DNA of 39,087 nucleotides from NCBI GenBank assembly GCA_035506075.1, contig DATJQB010000320.1, forward strand, positions 1 to 39,087. Reading direction: 5' to 3'. Shown one piece after another: positions 23,604 through 32,375 of the stretch. Numbering within the stretch: the stretch's first letter is position 1; each line of letters opens with the position of its first letter. This DNA is from UBA9647 sp035506075 (GTDB lineage Bacteria; Bacteroidota; Ignavibacteria; UBA10030). The translations under genes were made by a program, and so were the position numbers. Below the pieces are notes generated by a model that worked only from the letters and a program-made list of their open reading frames with translations, was not told the DNA's origin and searched no databases.

Positions 23604-25030
23604 CGGGACACCATTCGGCCGAAACCCCGCGAGGTGAGCGCCCGCAGCTTCTGAGAGTGCTCGGACTCAAAGAGGGTGTTGCCATCCACATGGGAGTGAT
23701 CATCGGCTCAGGGATCTTCATCGTTCCCGCGACGATCGCCGGTCACCTCCAGGCCATGGGACCAATCATCCTCGTTTGGGTTGTTGCGGGGATGCTGACG
23801 TTGTTCGGCGCGCTCACGCTTGCAGAGCTCAGCTCCGTGCTCCCACAGGCCGGGGGACCGTACATTTATCTCAAACACAGCTTCGGCCGGGTCTGGGGAT
23901 TTCTCTTCAGCTGGAACGACTACTTCATCAACAAGGCTGGTTCCGCTGCTGCCATCGCCGTTGCATTTGCGACCTACCTGGGGTACTTCATTCCTGCGCT
24001 GAACCCTTCCAATGCGATGATCAAAGGGGAGTGGTCCCTCTTCGGGCATCCGATGGAATTCTCCTTCGGTTGGATCCAGATCGTCGCCATCGCCACGATT
24101 GCGTTGGTGACATACATCAACGTGCGGGGCGTGAAATTTGGCGGCTGGGTGATGGATATCTTCACAACGGCAAAAGTTGTAGCACTTGTCGGGCTCATCC
24201 TGGCCGTGATTTTCTCGGGCAAAGGATCGTCGTCAAACTACCTGCCGTGGTGGCCGGCCGAATGGACGGGTCAGACGACAGCAGCGTTTGGATTGGCCAT
24301 GATCTCGGCGCTGTGGGCGTACGACGGATGGATTGATGTGACGTTGACAGCAGGGGAGTTCAAGGATCCGCGGCGAAATGTCCCGCTCTCGCTTCTCTTC
24401 GGTACTCTGGCTGTGATTGTGCTGTATCTGTCAGCAAACCTCGCCTTCGCCTATGTCATTCCGGTGCACTCGATGGCCGGTTCGCCGCGCATCGCGGCCG
24501 ATGTCGCCCAGCTTGTCCTTGGTCCGGTTGGAGCGTCGCTCGTGGTTGTCGGCATCATGTGTTCGACGTTTGGAACAACGAACGGCATGCTCCTTGGCGG
24601 GCCGCGTTCGATTTATGCCGCGGGGGCAGATGGTACATTTTCAAAAGCGTTCGGCCGGGTTCACCCCCAGCACCACAGCCCGTATATTGCGATCATTGCT
24701 CTCGGTGTATGGGGGTCTCTTCTGACGTTCAGCGGGACGTACGACCAGATTACGTCGTACGTTGTGTTCGGATCGTGGGGCTTTTACGCGATGACAGCTA
24801 TCAGCGTGATCATCCTCAGAAAACGAATGCCTGATGCCGAGCGCCCGTACAAAGCGTGGGGTTATCCGTATGCGACGCTCCTGTTTGTCGGGATTGCTGC
24901 GTGGTTTATCTACAACACGCTCGTTGAAGATACGAGGAATGCAGTCATCGGCATTGTCCTTCTCCTTGCATCTCTTCCGTTCTATTATTATTGGACCCGC
25001 GCGCATCGTTCGACACAAACGGAACAATGA
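23600..25030 (+). CDS. APC-family amino acid permease, LAT-like type
   Basis: 476 residues from the ATG at 23600, which overlaps the upstream stop; GGGAG in the end of the previous gene is the RBS. The TM1 motif is GVIIGSGIFIVPATIAGHL. The TM6 region AMISALWAYDGWIDVTLTAGEFKDP followed by RRNVPLS is typical of the L-type/LAT subgroup of APC carriers, which exchange neutral amino acids. The ending has the usual RPYKAWGYPYATLLF loop before the last two helices. It sits between a CAT-type permease and a DAACS symporter in a coupled three-gene operon. The substrate is unproven. Confidence 0.9.
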   Translation: MTGHHSAETPRGERPQLLRVLGLKEGVAIHMGVIIGSGIFIVPATIAGHLQAMGPIILVWVVAGMLTLFGALTLAELSSVLPQAGGPYIYLKHSFGRVWGFLFSWNDYFINKAGSAAAIAVAFATYLGYFIPALNPSNAMIKGEWSLFGHPMEFSFGWIQIVAIATIALVTYINVRGVKFGGWVMDIFTTAKVVALVGLILAVIFSGKGSSSNYLPWWPAEWTGQTTAAFGLAMISALWAYDGWIDVTLTAGEFKDPRRNVPLSLLFGTLAVIVLYLSANLAFAYVIPVHSMAGSPRIAADVAQLVLGPVGASLVVVGIMCSTFGTTNGMLLGGPRSIYAAGADGTFSKAFGRVHPQHHSPYIAIIALGVWGSLLTFSGTYDQITSYVVFGSWGFYAMTAISVIILRKRMPDAERPYKAWGYPYATLLFVGIAAWFIYNTLVEDTRNAVIGIVLLLASLPFYYYWTRAHRSTQTEQ

Positions 25031-26238
25031 AATTTCCCAGACTCTCACTCACGCAATGGATCTTTGTCGGCATGGCCGCGGGGCTGCTGATCGGCTGGCT
25101 CGCCCCGGATACGGCGGTTCAACTGCGTCCGCTCAGCACCGTGTTCCTGAGGCTCATTAAGTCGATCGTTGCTCCCCTGATTTTTGCAACGCTCGTTGTC
25201 GGGATCGCGGGGCACGGAGACTTGAAGCAGGTGGGGCGGATGGGCGTGAAGGCTATTGTGTACTTTGAAGTCGTGACGACACTCGCGCTTATCATCGGGT
25301 TGGCTGTTGTGAACATCGTGAAGCCCGGCGTGGGTGCGTCGCTTCAGGCTGCGCAAGGATTAGGTGATCTTGTCGCCAAGAAACAGACCTTTGGCGACGT
25401 CCTGACACACGTGTTTCCCCAGAGTTTTTTTGAGGCAGCTGCGAACGGCGAGGTGCTGCAGGTCGTTGTCTTCACGCTGCTCTTCAGCATCGCACTGGCG
25501 ATGGTGGCGAAGGAGAAACGCGTAATCCTCCTTCAGTTTTGTGATTCGCTTGCGGAGACGATGTTCAAATTCACCAACATCGTCATGAAGTATGCCCCGA
25601 TCGGCGTCGCAGCAGCAATAGCCGCGACCGTCGGAAACAAAGGTCTCTCCGTTCTCATCAACCTCGGACTGCTGGTCCTATCGCTCTACGTTGCGCTCAC
25701 GTTATTCGTTGTGTTCGTCTTCGGCGGAGTCGCATTGTTATTCAGGATCCCGATCAGGCAGTTCTTCAATGCGGTCAAAGAGCCGGCGCTCATCGCCTTC
25801 TCGACAACGAGCTCTGAAGCCGCGCTTCCCAAGGCGATGCTCGCCATGGAGGCCCTTGGCGTCCCGCGGCGCATCGTTTCGTTTGTCATTCCCACCGGTT
25901 ACAGTTTCAACCTAGACGGTTCTTCACTCTATCTTTCCCTCGCGGCCATGTTCGTCGCACAGGCCGCTGGAATCGATCTCTCGATCGGTCAACAATGCAT
26001 CATCGTTCTCACGCTGATGTTGACGAGCAAAGGCGTCGCAGGTGTTTCCCGTGCAGCCCTGGTCGTTCTTGCCGGAACGCTTGCGAGCTTCGGTCTTCCG
26101 CTGGAAGGGGTGGCAGTCTTGCTTGGCGTCGATCAGCTCATGGATATGGGGCGAACAATGGTGAACGTCATCGGCAATTGCCTGGCGACCGTTGTTGTGG
26201 CCCGTTGGGAGGGAGAGTTCAAGCCGGCCGCCTCATGA
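25027..26238 (+). CDS. Dicarboxylate/amino acid:cation symporter (DAACS, GltP/DctA family)
   Basis: 403 residues from the ATG at 25027, overlapping the upstream stop by four bases. The N-terminus (LSLTQWIFVGMAAGLLIGWL) and FLRLIKSIVAPLIFATLVVGIAG are standard for the SLC1/DAACS fold. Both signature loops are present: the serine-rich hairpin STTSSEAALPKAM in HP1, and NLDGSSLYLSLAAMFVAQAAG in TM7, corresponding to NMDGT, where the last residue is Ser instead of Thr. A conserved Asp in TM8 (GVDQLMDMGRTMVNVIGN) followed by Arg-Thr suggests acidic substrates such as glutamate, aspartate or C4-dicarboxylates. Transport is probably driven by Na+ or H+. Confidence 0.93.
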   Translation: MKFPRLSLTQWIFVGMAAGLLIGWLAPDTAVQLRPLSTVFLRLIKSIVAPLIFATLVVGIAGHGDLKQVGRMGVKAIVYFEVVTTLALIIGLAVVNIVKPGVGASLQAAQGLGDLVAKKQTFGDVLTHVFPQSFFEAAANGEVLQVVVFTLLFSIALAMVAKEKRVILLQFCDSLAETMFKFTNIVMKYAPIGVAAAIAATVGNKGLSVLINLGLLVLSLYVALTLFVVFVFGGVALLFRIPIRQFFNAVKEPALIAFSTTSSEAALPKAMLAMEALGVPRRIVSFVIPTGYSFNLDGSSLYLSLAAMFVAQAAGIDLSIGQQCIIVLTLMLTSKGVAGVSRAALVVLAGTLASFGLPLEGVAVLLGVDQLMDMGRTMVNVIGNCLATVVVARWEGEFKPAAS

Positions 26239-26361
26239 GGATCCTGAAGATTCTCGATTTTGGGATTTCGAGTTGGAAAAGTATTTTGTAAATTATTCCT
26301 ACCTACGTTTTGTTTAACCTCCCTAAGTACACCATTAGTAAGAAAGGATACAGAGGGATAT

Positions 26362-28527
26362 ATGGAATTGTATCTCGTTCTTGGCATTAGTGTCCTCGGG
26401 CTCTTGTTCGCGCTGTATCTGCTGCGCGATGTGATGCGGCGTGATGTTGGAACGGAGCGCATGAGGGAGATTTCCGATGCGATCAAGACCGGAGCAGAGG
26501 CATTCTTGCGGAGGCAAAACCGCACAATTGCAGTTCTAGCAATTGCTCTGGCAGCGCTGATTTACATTCTTTACGCGTTCGTGCGCACACCGACATCGCA
26601 CGATCCCGCGGCTCCTGCGGCGCTCGCGTTCTGGACAACGCTCTCGTTCGTGCTCGGCGCAACCTGTTCAGTGGCGGCAGGCTACATGGGTATGTGGATC
26701 TCGATTCGCAGCAACATTCGTACTGCTTCTGAAGCCATGAAGGGAATCAACGGCGCGCTCCAAACAGCATTGCGTGGCGGCGCGGTGTCCGGGTTCTTCG
26801 TAGTTGCGATGAGCCTGCTCGGTGTCGCAGGACTTTTTGCAATCGTGGATTACTATGGCGTCACAAAAGACCTGGAGAAAATCCCGCTTCTGATTGTGGG
26901 ATATGGATTTGGAGCGAGCTTTGTTGCTCTCTTTGCTCAGCTCGGCGGCGGAATTTACACGAAGGCAGCAGATGTTGGCGCAGACCTCGTCGGAAAAGTC
27001 GAAGCCGGCATTCCGGAAGATGATCCGCGCAACCCAGCCGTCATTGCGGATCTTGTCGGAGACAATGTTGGCGATTGCGCAGGGCGTGGAGCCGACCTCT
27101 TCGAGTCGACTGCCGCAGAGAACATCGGTGCGATGATTCTTGCTGCCGGTCTCTATGCATCGAACGCGGGCTACTTTGAAAGCCGCGGCATGTCGCTTGT
27201 CAGTGTCCTGCTTTTCCCCCTCGTCGCACGCGCCTTCGGCATCATCGCTTCGGCAATCGGCATCCTGGTGGTCAAGACAAATGAGCAGGAAGATCCGATG
27301 CAGGCGCTGAACCGGGGGTACTACGTTGCCGCAGGGCTCGCGATGATCGGATTCTTCTTCGCCTCGCGCTGGCTGCTCGGGAGCGAATACTACTTCAACT
27401 TCTTCCTTTGCGGCGTGATCGGAGTGCTTACCTCGATCGCGTTCGTCTACATCACGCAGTATTACACCGATTACACCCACCGTCCGGCCGTTTTTATCGC
27501 TGAGGCATCACAGACAGGACCTGCAACGACGATCATTTCGGGACTTGCCGTCGGCATGGAGTCCACCGGCCTGCCCGTGCTCGTTATCGGAACGGCAATC
27601 GTGTCGACGTACTACCTTGGCATGTTCTCCGGCCTGGCGCACGCGGGATTGTTCGGCACCGCCGTGGGAACGATGGGTATGCTCGGAACCGCAGCCTACA
27701 TCCTTGCGATGGATACATTCGGACCGATCACCGACAATGCAGGCGGCATTGTTGAAATGAGCCAGCAGTCTGAGGAAGTCCGGAAAAAGACTGACCGGCT
27801 CGATGCTGTCGGTAATACGACAAAAGCGCTCACGAAAGGGTACGCGGTGGGTTCGGCCGGATTGGCGGCATTCCTGCTGTTCAGCGCGTTCTTTGATGAA
27901 GTGCGCAACTACGGTTTTGACTTGCGCGGGATCGATTTGTCGAAGCCTGCTGTGTTTGTCGGCGCCATGATGGGGGCCATGCTCGTGATGCTCTTCTCTT
28001 CGCTCGCCATCCGTGCGGTGGGGCGTGCGGCATATGCGGTGATCAATAATGTGCGGGAGCAATTCAAGAACAATCCGGGAATCATGCGCGGCACATCGAA
28101 GCCTGATTACGGCCAGTGCGTTGATATTGTGACGAAGTCGGCATTGAAGGAAATGGTGCTGCCCGGTCTGTTGGTTGTCTTCATGACGCTTGCCGTGGGA
28201 ATCGGATTCCGATGGCTGTTTGTCCTGACGGGATCGCCCGTTGACGGTGCAACCGGGGCGGAAGTTGTAGGCGGCTATCTGATGGTGGCCACGATTACCG
28301 GCATCCTCATGGCGTTGTTCATGAACAACGGCGGCGGTGCGTGGGACAATGCAAAGAAGCTTATCGAGACCGGCATGTTTGGCGGCAAGCGCTCCGAAGC
28401 GCACAAAGCAGCAGTGGTCGGTGATACAGTCGGCGATCCGTTCAAGGATACCGCGGGACCATCGCTTCACGTCCTTATCAAGTTGTTGAGCACGATTACG
28501 CTTGTGTTGGCCCCGCTGTTCATCTGA
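26362..28527 (+). CDS. hppA: Membrane-bound, K+-independent proton-pumping pyrophosphatase
   Basis: 721 residues from the ATG at 26362 (GAGGGA upstream); the open frame extends to 26260 without an RBS. The family has 16 TM helices, and the catalytic loops are intact: DVGADLVGKVEAGIPEDDPR at 204-223, then DLVGDNVGDCAGRGADLFES, the DNAGGIVEMS loop, and GDTVGDPFKDTAGPSLH near the C-terminus. In GNTTKA (484-489) the lysine at 488 is the residue that marks K+-independent enzymes; K+-dependent and Na+-pumping forms have Ala there. It should therefore hydrolyse PPi and pump protons. It stands between two amino-acid transporter blocks, with a hairpin 22 bases after its stop. The AT-rich 123-base gap upstream probably holds its promoter. 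Confidence 0.95.
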   Translation: MELYLVLGISVLGLLFALYLLRDVMRRDVGTERMREISDAIKTGAEAFLRRQNRTIAVLAIALAALIYILYAFVRTPTSHDPAAPAALAFWTTLSFVLGATCSVAAGYMGMWISIRSNIRTASEAMKGINGALQTALRGGAVSGFFVVAMSLLGVAGLFAIVDYYGVTKDLEKIPLLIVGYGFGASFVALFAQLGGGIYTKAADVGADLVGKVEAGIPEDDPRNPAVIADLVGDNVGDCAGRGADLFESTAAENIGAMILAAGLYASNAGYFESRGMSLVSVLLFPLVARAFGIIASAIGILVVKTNEQEDPMQALNRGYYVAAGLAMIGFFFASRWLLGSEYYFNFFLCGVIGVLTSIAFVYITQYYTDYTHRPAVFIAEASQTGPATTIISGLAVGMESTGLPVLVIGTAIVSTYYLGMFSGLAHAGLFGTAVGTMGMLGTAAYILAMDTFGPITDNAGGIVEMSQQSEEVRKKTDRLDAVGNTTKALTKGYAVGSAGLAAFLLFSAFFDEVRNYGFDLRGIDLSKPAVFVGAMMGAMLVMLFSSLAIRAVGRAAYAVINNVREQFKNNPGIMRGTSKPDYGQCVDIVTKSALKEMVLPGLLVVFMTLAVGIGFRWLFVLTGSPVDGATGAEVVGGYLMVATITGILMALFMNNGGGAWDNAKKLIETGMFGGKRSEAHKAAVVGDTVGDPFKDTAGPSLHVLIKLLSTITLVLAPLFI

Positions 28528-28549
28528 TCGAGCAACGATGCGGAGTGGA

Positions 28550-28582
28550 GAAGCCGTCCCGAGAGATTTTCCGGACGGCTTC
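28550..28582 (+). terminator. Hairpin after hppA, imperfect terminator
   Basis: GAAGCCGTCC (28550-28559) and GGACGGCTTC (28573-28582) form a perfect ten-base stem with a 13-base loop. The following GCTGTTTC lacks a good T-run, so termination may be partial or need Rho. Confidence 0.5.
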
Positions 28583-28698
28583 GCTGTTTCAGGAGGGCAC
28601 TATTCGCTTGTTTCCGAGTGCAAAAACAATTAGAATTGAAGCCATAGCAGTTCACCCTCTTTGAATTCGACTGTTTATCAACAAAGGAGGTTCGTCGC

Positions 28699-30255
28699 AT
28701 GAGCAATGAGAGTACGTGGTTATCCCGACTCCTGGTCAATAAGCCGCTCGATGCTCTGCTGAAGGAAGCAGGGGAGAGCGGGGAGCACAGTCTCAAGCGT
28801 GCCCTTGGACCTGTCAACCTCATCACGCTGGGTATTGGTGCGATTATTGGAGCCGGAATCTTTGTTTTGACAGGATCCGCAGCTGCAAACTACGCCGGCC
28901 CTGCAATTGTTCTCTCGTTTGTCCTCGCAGGCACTGCATGCCTTTTTGCCGGCCTTTGCTATGCGGAGTTTGCCTCTCTCATTCCCATCGCCGGATCGGC
29001 CTATACCTACGGCTATGCTACACTTGGCGAGTTATTTGCCTGGATTATCGGCTGGGATTTGATTCTCGAATATGCGTTCGGGGCTGCCACTGTTTCATCG
29101 GGCTGGAGCGGTTACTTCCTCAGCCTCATGAACGATATCGGCGTCCATATCCCGCCGGCGCTCAGCGCTGCCCCCGGAACGATGCTTGTCCAGATGCCGA
29201 ACGGCAACTGGGAGCATCTCTCTAGAATGAAGAATTCACTGGCGGCCATGAATATTGACCCCACGACCCTTCCCCAGATGGCGGCGTCGTTCAACCTCGT
29301 GGCGTTCCTCGCCATCCTGGCAGTCACGACGATCCTCGTCATCGGGATCAAGGAATCGGCGAACTTCAATTCCGCAATCGTCATTGTGAAGGTTGGCATT
29401 GTCCTCGTGTTCATTGCAATCGCAGGAGCGTATGTGATACAGCATCCGGACACGACAATTTCGGTCAACTGGAAGAACTTCATACCACCCAACACCGGTG
29501 AGTGGGGAAGCTTCGGATGGTCGGGCATTGCACGTGCTGCGAGCGTAATCTTCTTCGCTTATATCGGATTCGATGCTGTGTCCACTGCTGCACAGGAAGC
29601 CAAGAACCCGCAGAAGGACATGCCGATCGGCATCATGGGCTCGTTGCTCGTTTGCACGGTTCTCTATATTATCGTCTCTGGTCTCCTGACCGCACTCGTT
29701 CCGTATTCCAGTCTGAATGTTGCAGAGCCTGTCGCGGTCGGCATCGACGCAACGGGGGTCAAATGGGGAAGTTACCTCGTCAAGACCGGTGCCATATTCG
29801 GATTGGGCACGGTCATGCTCGTCATGCTCCTGGGGCAGTCGCGCGTGTTCTTCTCGATGTCGCGTGACGGCCTGCTCCCGAAGTGGGCGGGAAAAGTGCA
29901 TCCAAAATTCAGGACACCGTATATCTCGACGATCCTCGTCGGCATATTCGTCGCGTTCTTCGGCGCGTTGCTGCCAATCAACATTCTCGGCGAGCTCGTG
30001 AGCATCGGGACACTGCTGGCGTTTGTCATTGTGTGCGCGGGTGTCATGATTCTGAGAAAGCGCCGTCCCGAGCTGCACAGGCCGTTCAAGACTCCGTGGG
30101 TTCCCTTCGTGCCGATTATGGGCATTGTGATTTCAAGCTTGCTGATGCTCAGCCTTCCGCTCGACACGTGGATCCGGCTGGTGGTCTGGCTTGTTGTCGG
30201 GTTGATCATCTACTTCACATACGGGCGCCATCACAGCGCGTTCAGACAGGCGTAG
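28699..30255 (+). CDS. APC-family amino acid permease, CAT type (second copy)
   Basis: A 518-residue carrier with a strong AGGAGG RBS. The TM1 motif is LGIGAIIGAGIFVLTGSAAA. AGSAYTYGYATLGELFAWIIGW, FFAYIGFDAVSTAAQEAKNP and SMSRDGLLPKWAGKVHPKFR match the corresponding stretches of the permease at 22071, so the two are paralogues of the CAT group. It differs in the extracellular insert after TM4 (SAAPGTMLVQMPNGNWEHLS). It probably imports amino acids by H+ symport or exchange. It is followed by a LAT-type permease and ppa, repeating the gene order seen upstream of hppA. Confidence 0.92.
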   Translation: MSNESTWLSRLLVNKPLDALLKEAGESGEHSLKRALGPVNLITLGIGAIIGAGIFVLTGSAAANYAGPAIVLSFVLAGTACLFAGLCYAEFASLIPIAGSAYTYGYATLGELFAWIIGWDLILEYAFGAATVSSGWSGYFLSLMNDIGVHIPPALSAAPGTMLVQMPNGNWEHLSRMKNSLAAMNIDPTTLPQMAASFNLVAFLAILAVTTILVIGIKESANFNSAIVIVKVGIVLVFIAIAGAYVIQHPDTTISVNWKNFIPPNTGEWGSFGWSGIARAASVIFFAYIGFDAVSTAAQEAKNPQKDMPIGIMGSLLVCTVLYIIVSGLLTALVPYSSLNVAEPVAVGIDATGVKWGSYLVKTGAIFGLGTVMLVMLLGQSRVFFSMSRDGLLPKWAGKVHPKFRTPYISTILVGIFVAFFGALLPINILGELVSIGTLLAFVIVCAGVMILRKRRPELHRPFKTPWVPFVPIMGIVISSLLMLSLPLDTWIRLVVWLVVGLIIYFTYGRHHSAFRQA

Positions 30256-30286
30256 ATCTTCCACACCCATAGCGAGGCGTTGAGCC

Positions 30287-31765
30287 ATGGCGAATCCGGA
30301 AACACCACGTGAATTCAAGCACGGACTCGGGTTGCTCGATTCGACGATGATCGTCATAGGCTCGATGATCGGGTCCGGTATTTTCATCGTCAGTGCGGAT
30401 ATTGCACGAACAGTTGGATCGCCCGGACTGCTCCTCCTCGTTTGGCTTATCACAGGTGTTATTACAGTTCTTGGTGCGCTCAGCTACGGCGAGCTCGCCG
30501 GCATGATGCCTCACGCAGGAGGTCAATATGTCTACCTGCGTGAGGCATATAATCCGCTCGTCGGGTTCCTCTACGGGTGGACATCCTTCCTCGTCATTCA
30601 AACGGGCACCATCGCTGCGGTTGCAGTCGCGTTTGCACGGTTCACCGCCGTGCTGATCCCCTCGCTGAGCGAAACCAACATCCTCTTCTCGATCTTCGGA
30701 CTTCATATCTCAGCAGCCCAGCTGATTGCAATCGCATGTATCGCCTTCCTGACGTATGTCAATTCAAGAGGATTGAAGGAAGGGAAAACGATTCAGAACA
30801 TTTTCACGATGGCGAAGACGGTTGCACTTGCCGGACTTATCCTGCTCGGCATCATCGTCGGACGAAACGCTCACGCCATCGAGGCAAACCTCGCGAACTT
30901 CTGGGCAGCAACATGGACTCACATGGAGAACGGCCGGATCGTGTCCGTCGAATCGCTCTCGGGACTCCTCCTGCTTGCCGCAATCGGGACATCGATGGTC
31001 GGTTCGCTCTTTTCGAGTGACGCCTGGAATAACATCACGTTCACGGCGGGTGAAGTGATCAACCCCAAGAAGAACATCCCGCTCAGTCTCGCCATGGGGA
31101 CTGCCATTGTGACTGTTTTGTACCTCCTCGCAAACGTTGCGTATATTCTTGTTCTGCCCGTCCTGGGCTCGCCCGACGCGGCGGATCTCGTTGGAAGGGG
31201 AGTGCAGTTCGCGAGTTCTGACCGGGTGGCAACGGCAGCGGTGACGACGATCTTTGGTGAGCCGGCTGCGGTCATCATGGCCGTGCTGATCATGATTTCA
31301 ACGTTTGGCTGCAGTAACGGGCTCATTCTTGCGGGTGCGCGGGTTTATTATGCGATGGCAAAAGATGGCGTGTTCTTCGCCAAGGTCGGCACGCTGAGCA
31401 ATCGCTCAGTTCCCGGGACAGCACTCGTAGTCCAGGGAATCTGGGCCAGTTTGCTTTGTCTTTCCGGTACGTATGGGGACCTGCTGGACTACGTCATCTT
31501 TTCTGTGCTGATCTTCTATGTTCTCACGGTTATTGGCATTTTTATCCTGAGACGAACGCGCCCCGATGCGGAGCGGCCGTACAAGGCGTTTGGATATCCG
31601 ATACTGCCGGCTCTCTACATCATCTGCGCATCGGCCATCGCCGTCGATCTTCTCTATTACAAAACGAAATACGCCGGGTCGGGTCTGGCTCTTGTTCTCC
31701 TGGGCATCCCGGCGTTCTATCTCTGGAGAATGTTCTCCCGTTCACATCAAGGAACAGCGCAGTGA
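30287..31765 (+). CDS. APC-family amino acid permease, LAT-like type (second copy)
   Basis: 492 residues. The start ATG follows GAGG at a slightly long spacing. TM1 has VIGSMIGSGIFIVSADIAR, then PHAGGQYVYLREAYNPLVGF, and the TM6 region SLFSSDAWNNITFTAGEVINP, as in L-type exchangers. The closing RPYKAFGYPILPALYIICAS is nearly the same as in the LAT-type permease at 23600. Its last codon overlaps the GTG start of the soluble pyrophosphatase (GTGA), so the two are translationally coupled. The substrate is probably a neutral amino acid, by family only. Confidence 0.9.
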   Translation: MANPETPREFKHGLGLLDSTMIVIGSMIGSGIFIVSADIARTVGSPGLLLLVWLITGVITVLGALSYGELAGMMPHAGGQYVYLREAYNPLVGFLYGWTSFLVIQTGTIAAVAVAFARFTAVLIPSLSETNILFSIFGLHISAAQLIAIACIAFLTYVNSRGLKEGKTIQNIFTMAKTVALAGLILLGIIVGRNAHAIEANLANFWAATWTHMENGRIVSVESLSGLLLLAAIGTSMVGSLFSSDAWNNITFTAGEVINPKKNIPLSLAMGTAIVTVLYLLANVAYILVLPVLGSPDAADLVGRGVQFASSDRVATAAVTTIFGEPAAVIMAVLIMISTFGCSNGLILAGARVYYAMAKDGVFFAKVGTLSNRSVPGTALVVQGIWASLLCLSGTYGDLLDYVIFSVLIFYVLTVIGIFILRRTRPDAERPYKAFGYPILPALYIICASAIAVDLLYYKTKYAGSGLALVLLGIPAFYLWRMFSRSHQGTAQ

Positions 31766-32316
31766 ATCTGAAGTATCTTCCGATTGGTGACGAGTCTCCG
31801 CGTATTATCAACGCCGTGGTCGAGCTTCCGAAGGGGAGTCGCAACAAGTACGAGTACAACATGGAACTGGGAGTATTTCAGTTGGATCGTGTACTGTACT
31901 CGTCGATGCATTATCCAGAAGCGTACGGATTTATTCCCAGCACGTTGTACGACGACGGCGATCCGATGGATGTTCTGATCGTGATCGATCAGCCGCTGCA
32001 GACAGGAATCATGATCGAAGTGCGGCCGATCGGTATCCTCAAGATGCAGGATGAGAAGGGAACGGACGACAAGATCATTTCCGTTGCCAAGGGGGATCCG
32101 ACGTATTCAACAATCAGATCGGTGAAGGACCTTCCGCGGCACACACTCATCGAGATCGAACACTTCTTCACGAGCTACAAAGAGCTTGAGGGCAAACACG
32201 TCAAAAGTTTTGGCTGGCACGGCGTTACAGAAGCACGTCGTGCTGTGATGCGCGCTTCGAGAGCCTTCGCCAAAACAGTGCAGCTCCAGTACCGTGACGG
32301 CGAACCGGGGCGCTGA
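31762..32316 (+). CDS. ppa: Soluble family I inorganic pyrophosphatase
   Basis: 184 residues from a GTG at 31762 that overlaps the stop of the permease gene; AAGGA lies eight bases upstream. The longer open frame reads back through the permease gene and has no support. Family I hallmarks are present: ELPKGSRNKYEYNMELG at the start, YPEAYGFIPSTLYDDGDPMD with the metal ligands Asp65 and Asp70 (the same positions as in E. coli PPase), and the later acidic loop DEKGTDDKIISV. It hydrolyses PPi in the cytoplasm to pull biosynthetic reactions forward. Having it in one island with hppA means PPi can either be wasted as heat here or conserved as proton gradient there. Confidence 0.95.
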   Translation: MNLKYLPIGDESPRIINAVVELPKGSRNKYEYNMELGVFQLDRVLYSSMHYPEAYGFIPSTLYDDGDPMDVLIVIDQPLQTGIMIEVRPIGILKMQDEKGTDDKIISVAKGDPTYSTIRSVKDLPRHTLIEIEHFFTSYKELEGKHVKSFGWHGVTEARRAVMRASRAFAKTVQLQYRDGEPGR

Positions 32317-32375
32317 CCGGCGTGTGCACGCCTGAAGCAATACATTTCAATCTCCGGACCGGAGCGTCCTAAGCC

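Noticed and set aside
27508..28470. Open frame of 320 codons on the minus strand inside hppA
   Set aside because: His/Arg/Cys-rich translation typical of antisense frames; hppA is certain.
32317..32375. Manganese (yybP-ykoY) riboswitch before the TerC-family gene
   Set aside because: The gap is only 59 bases and shows none of the conserved helices.
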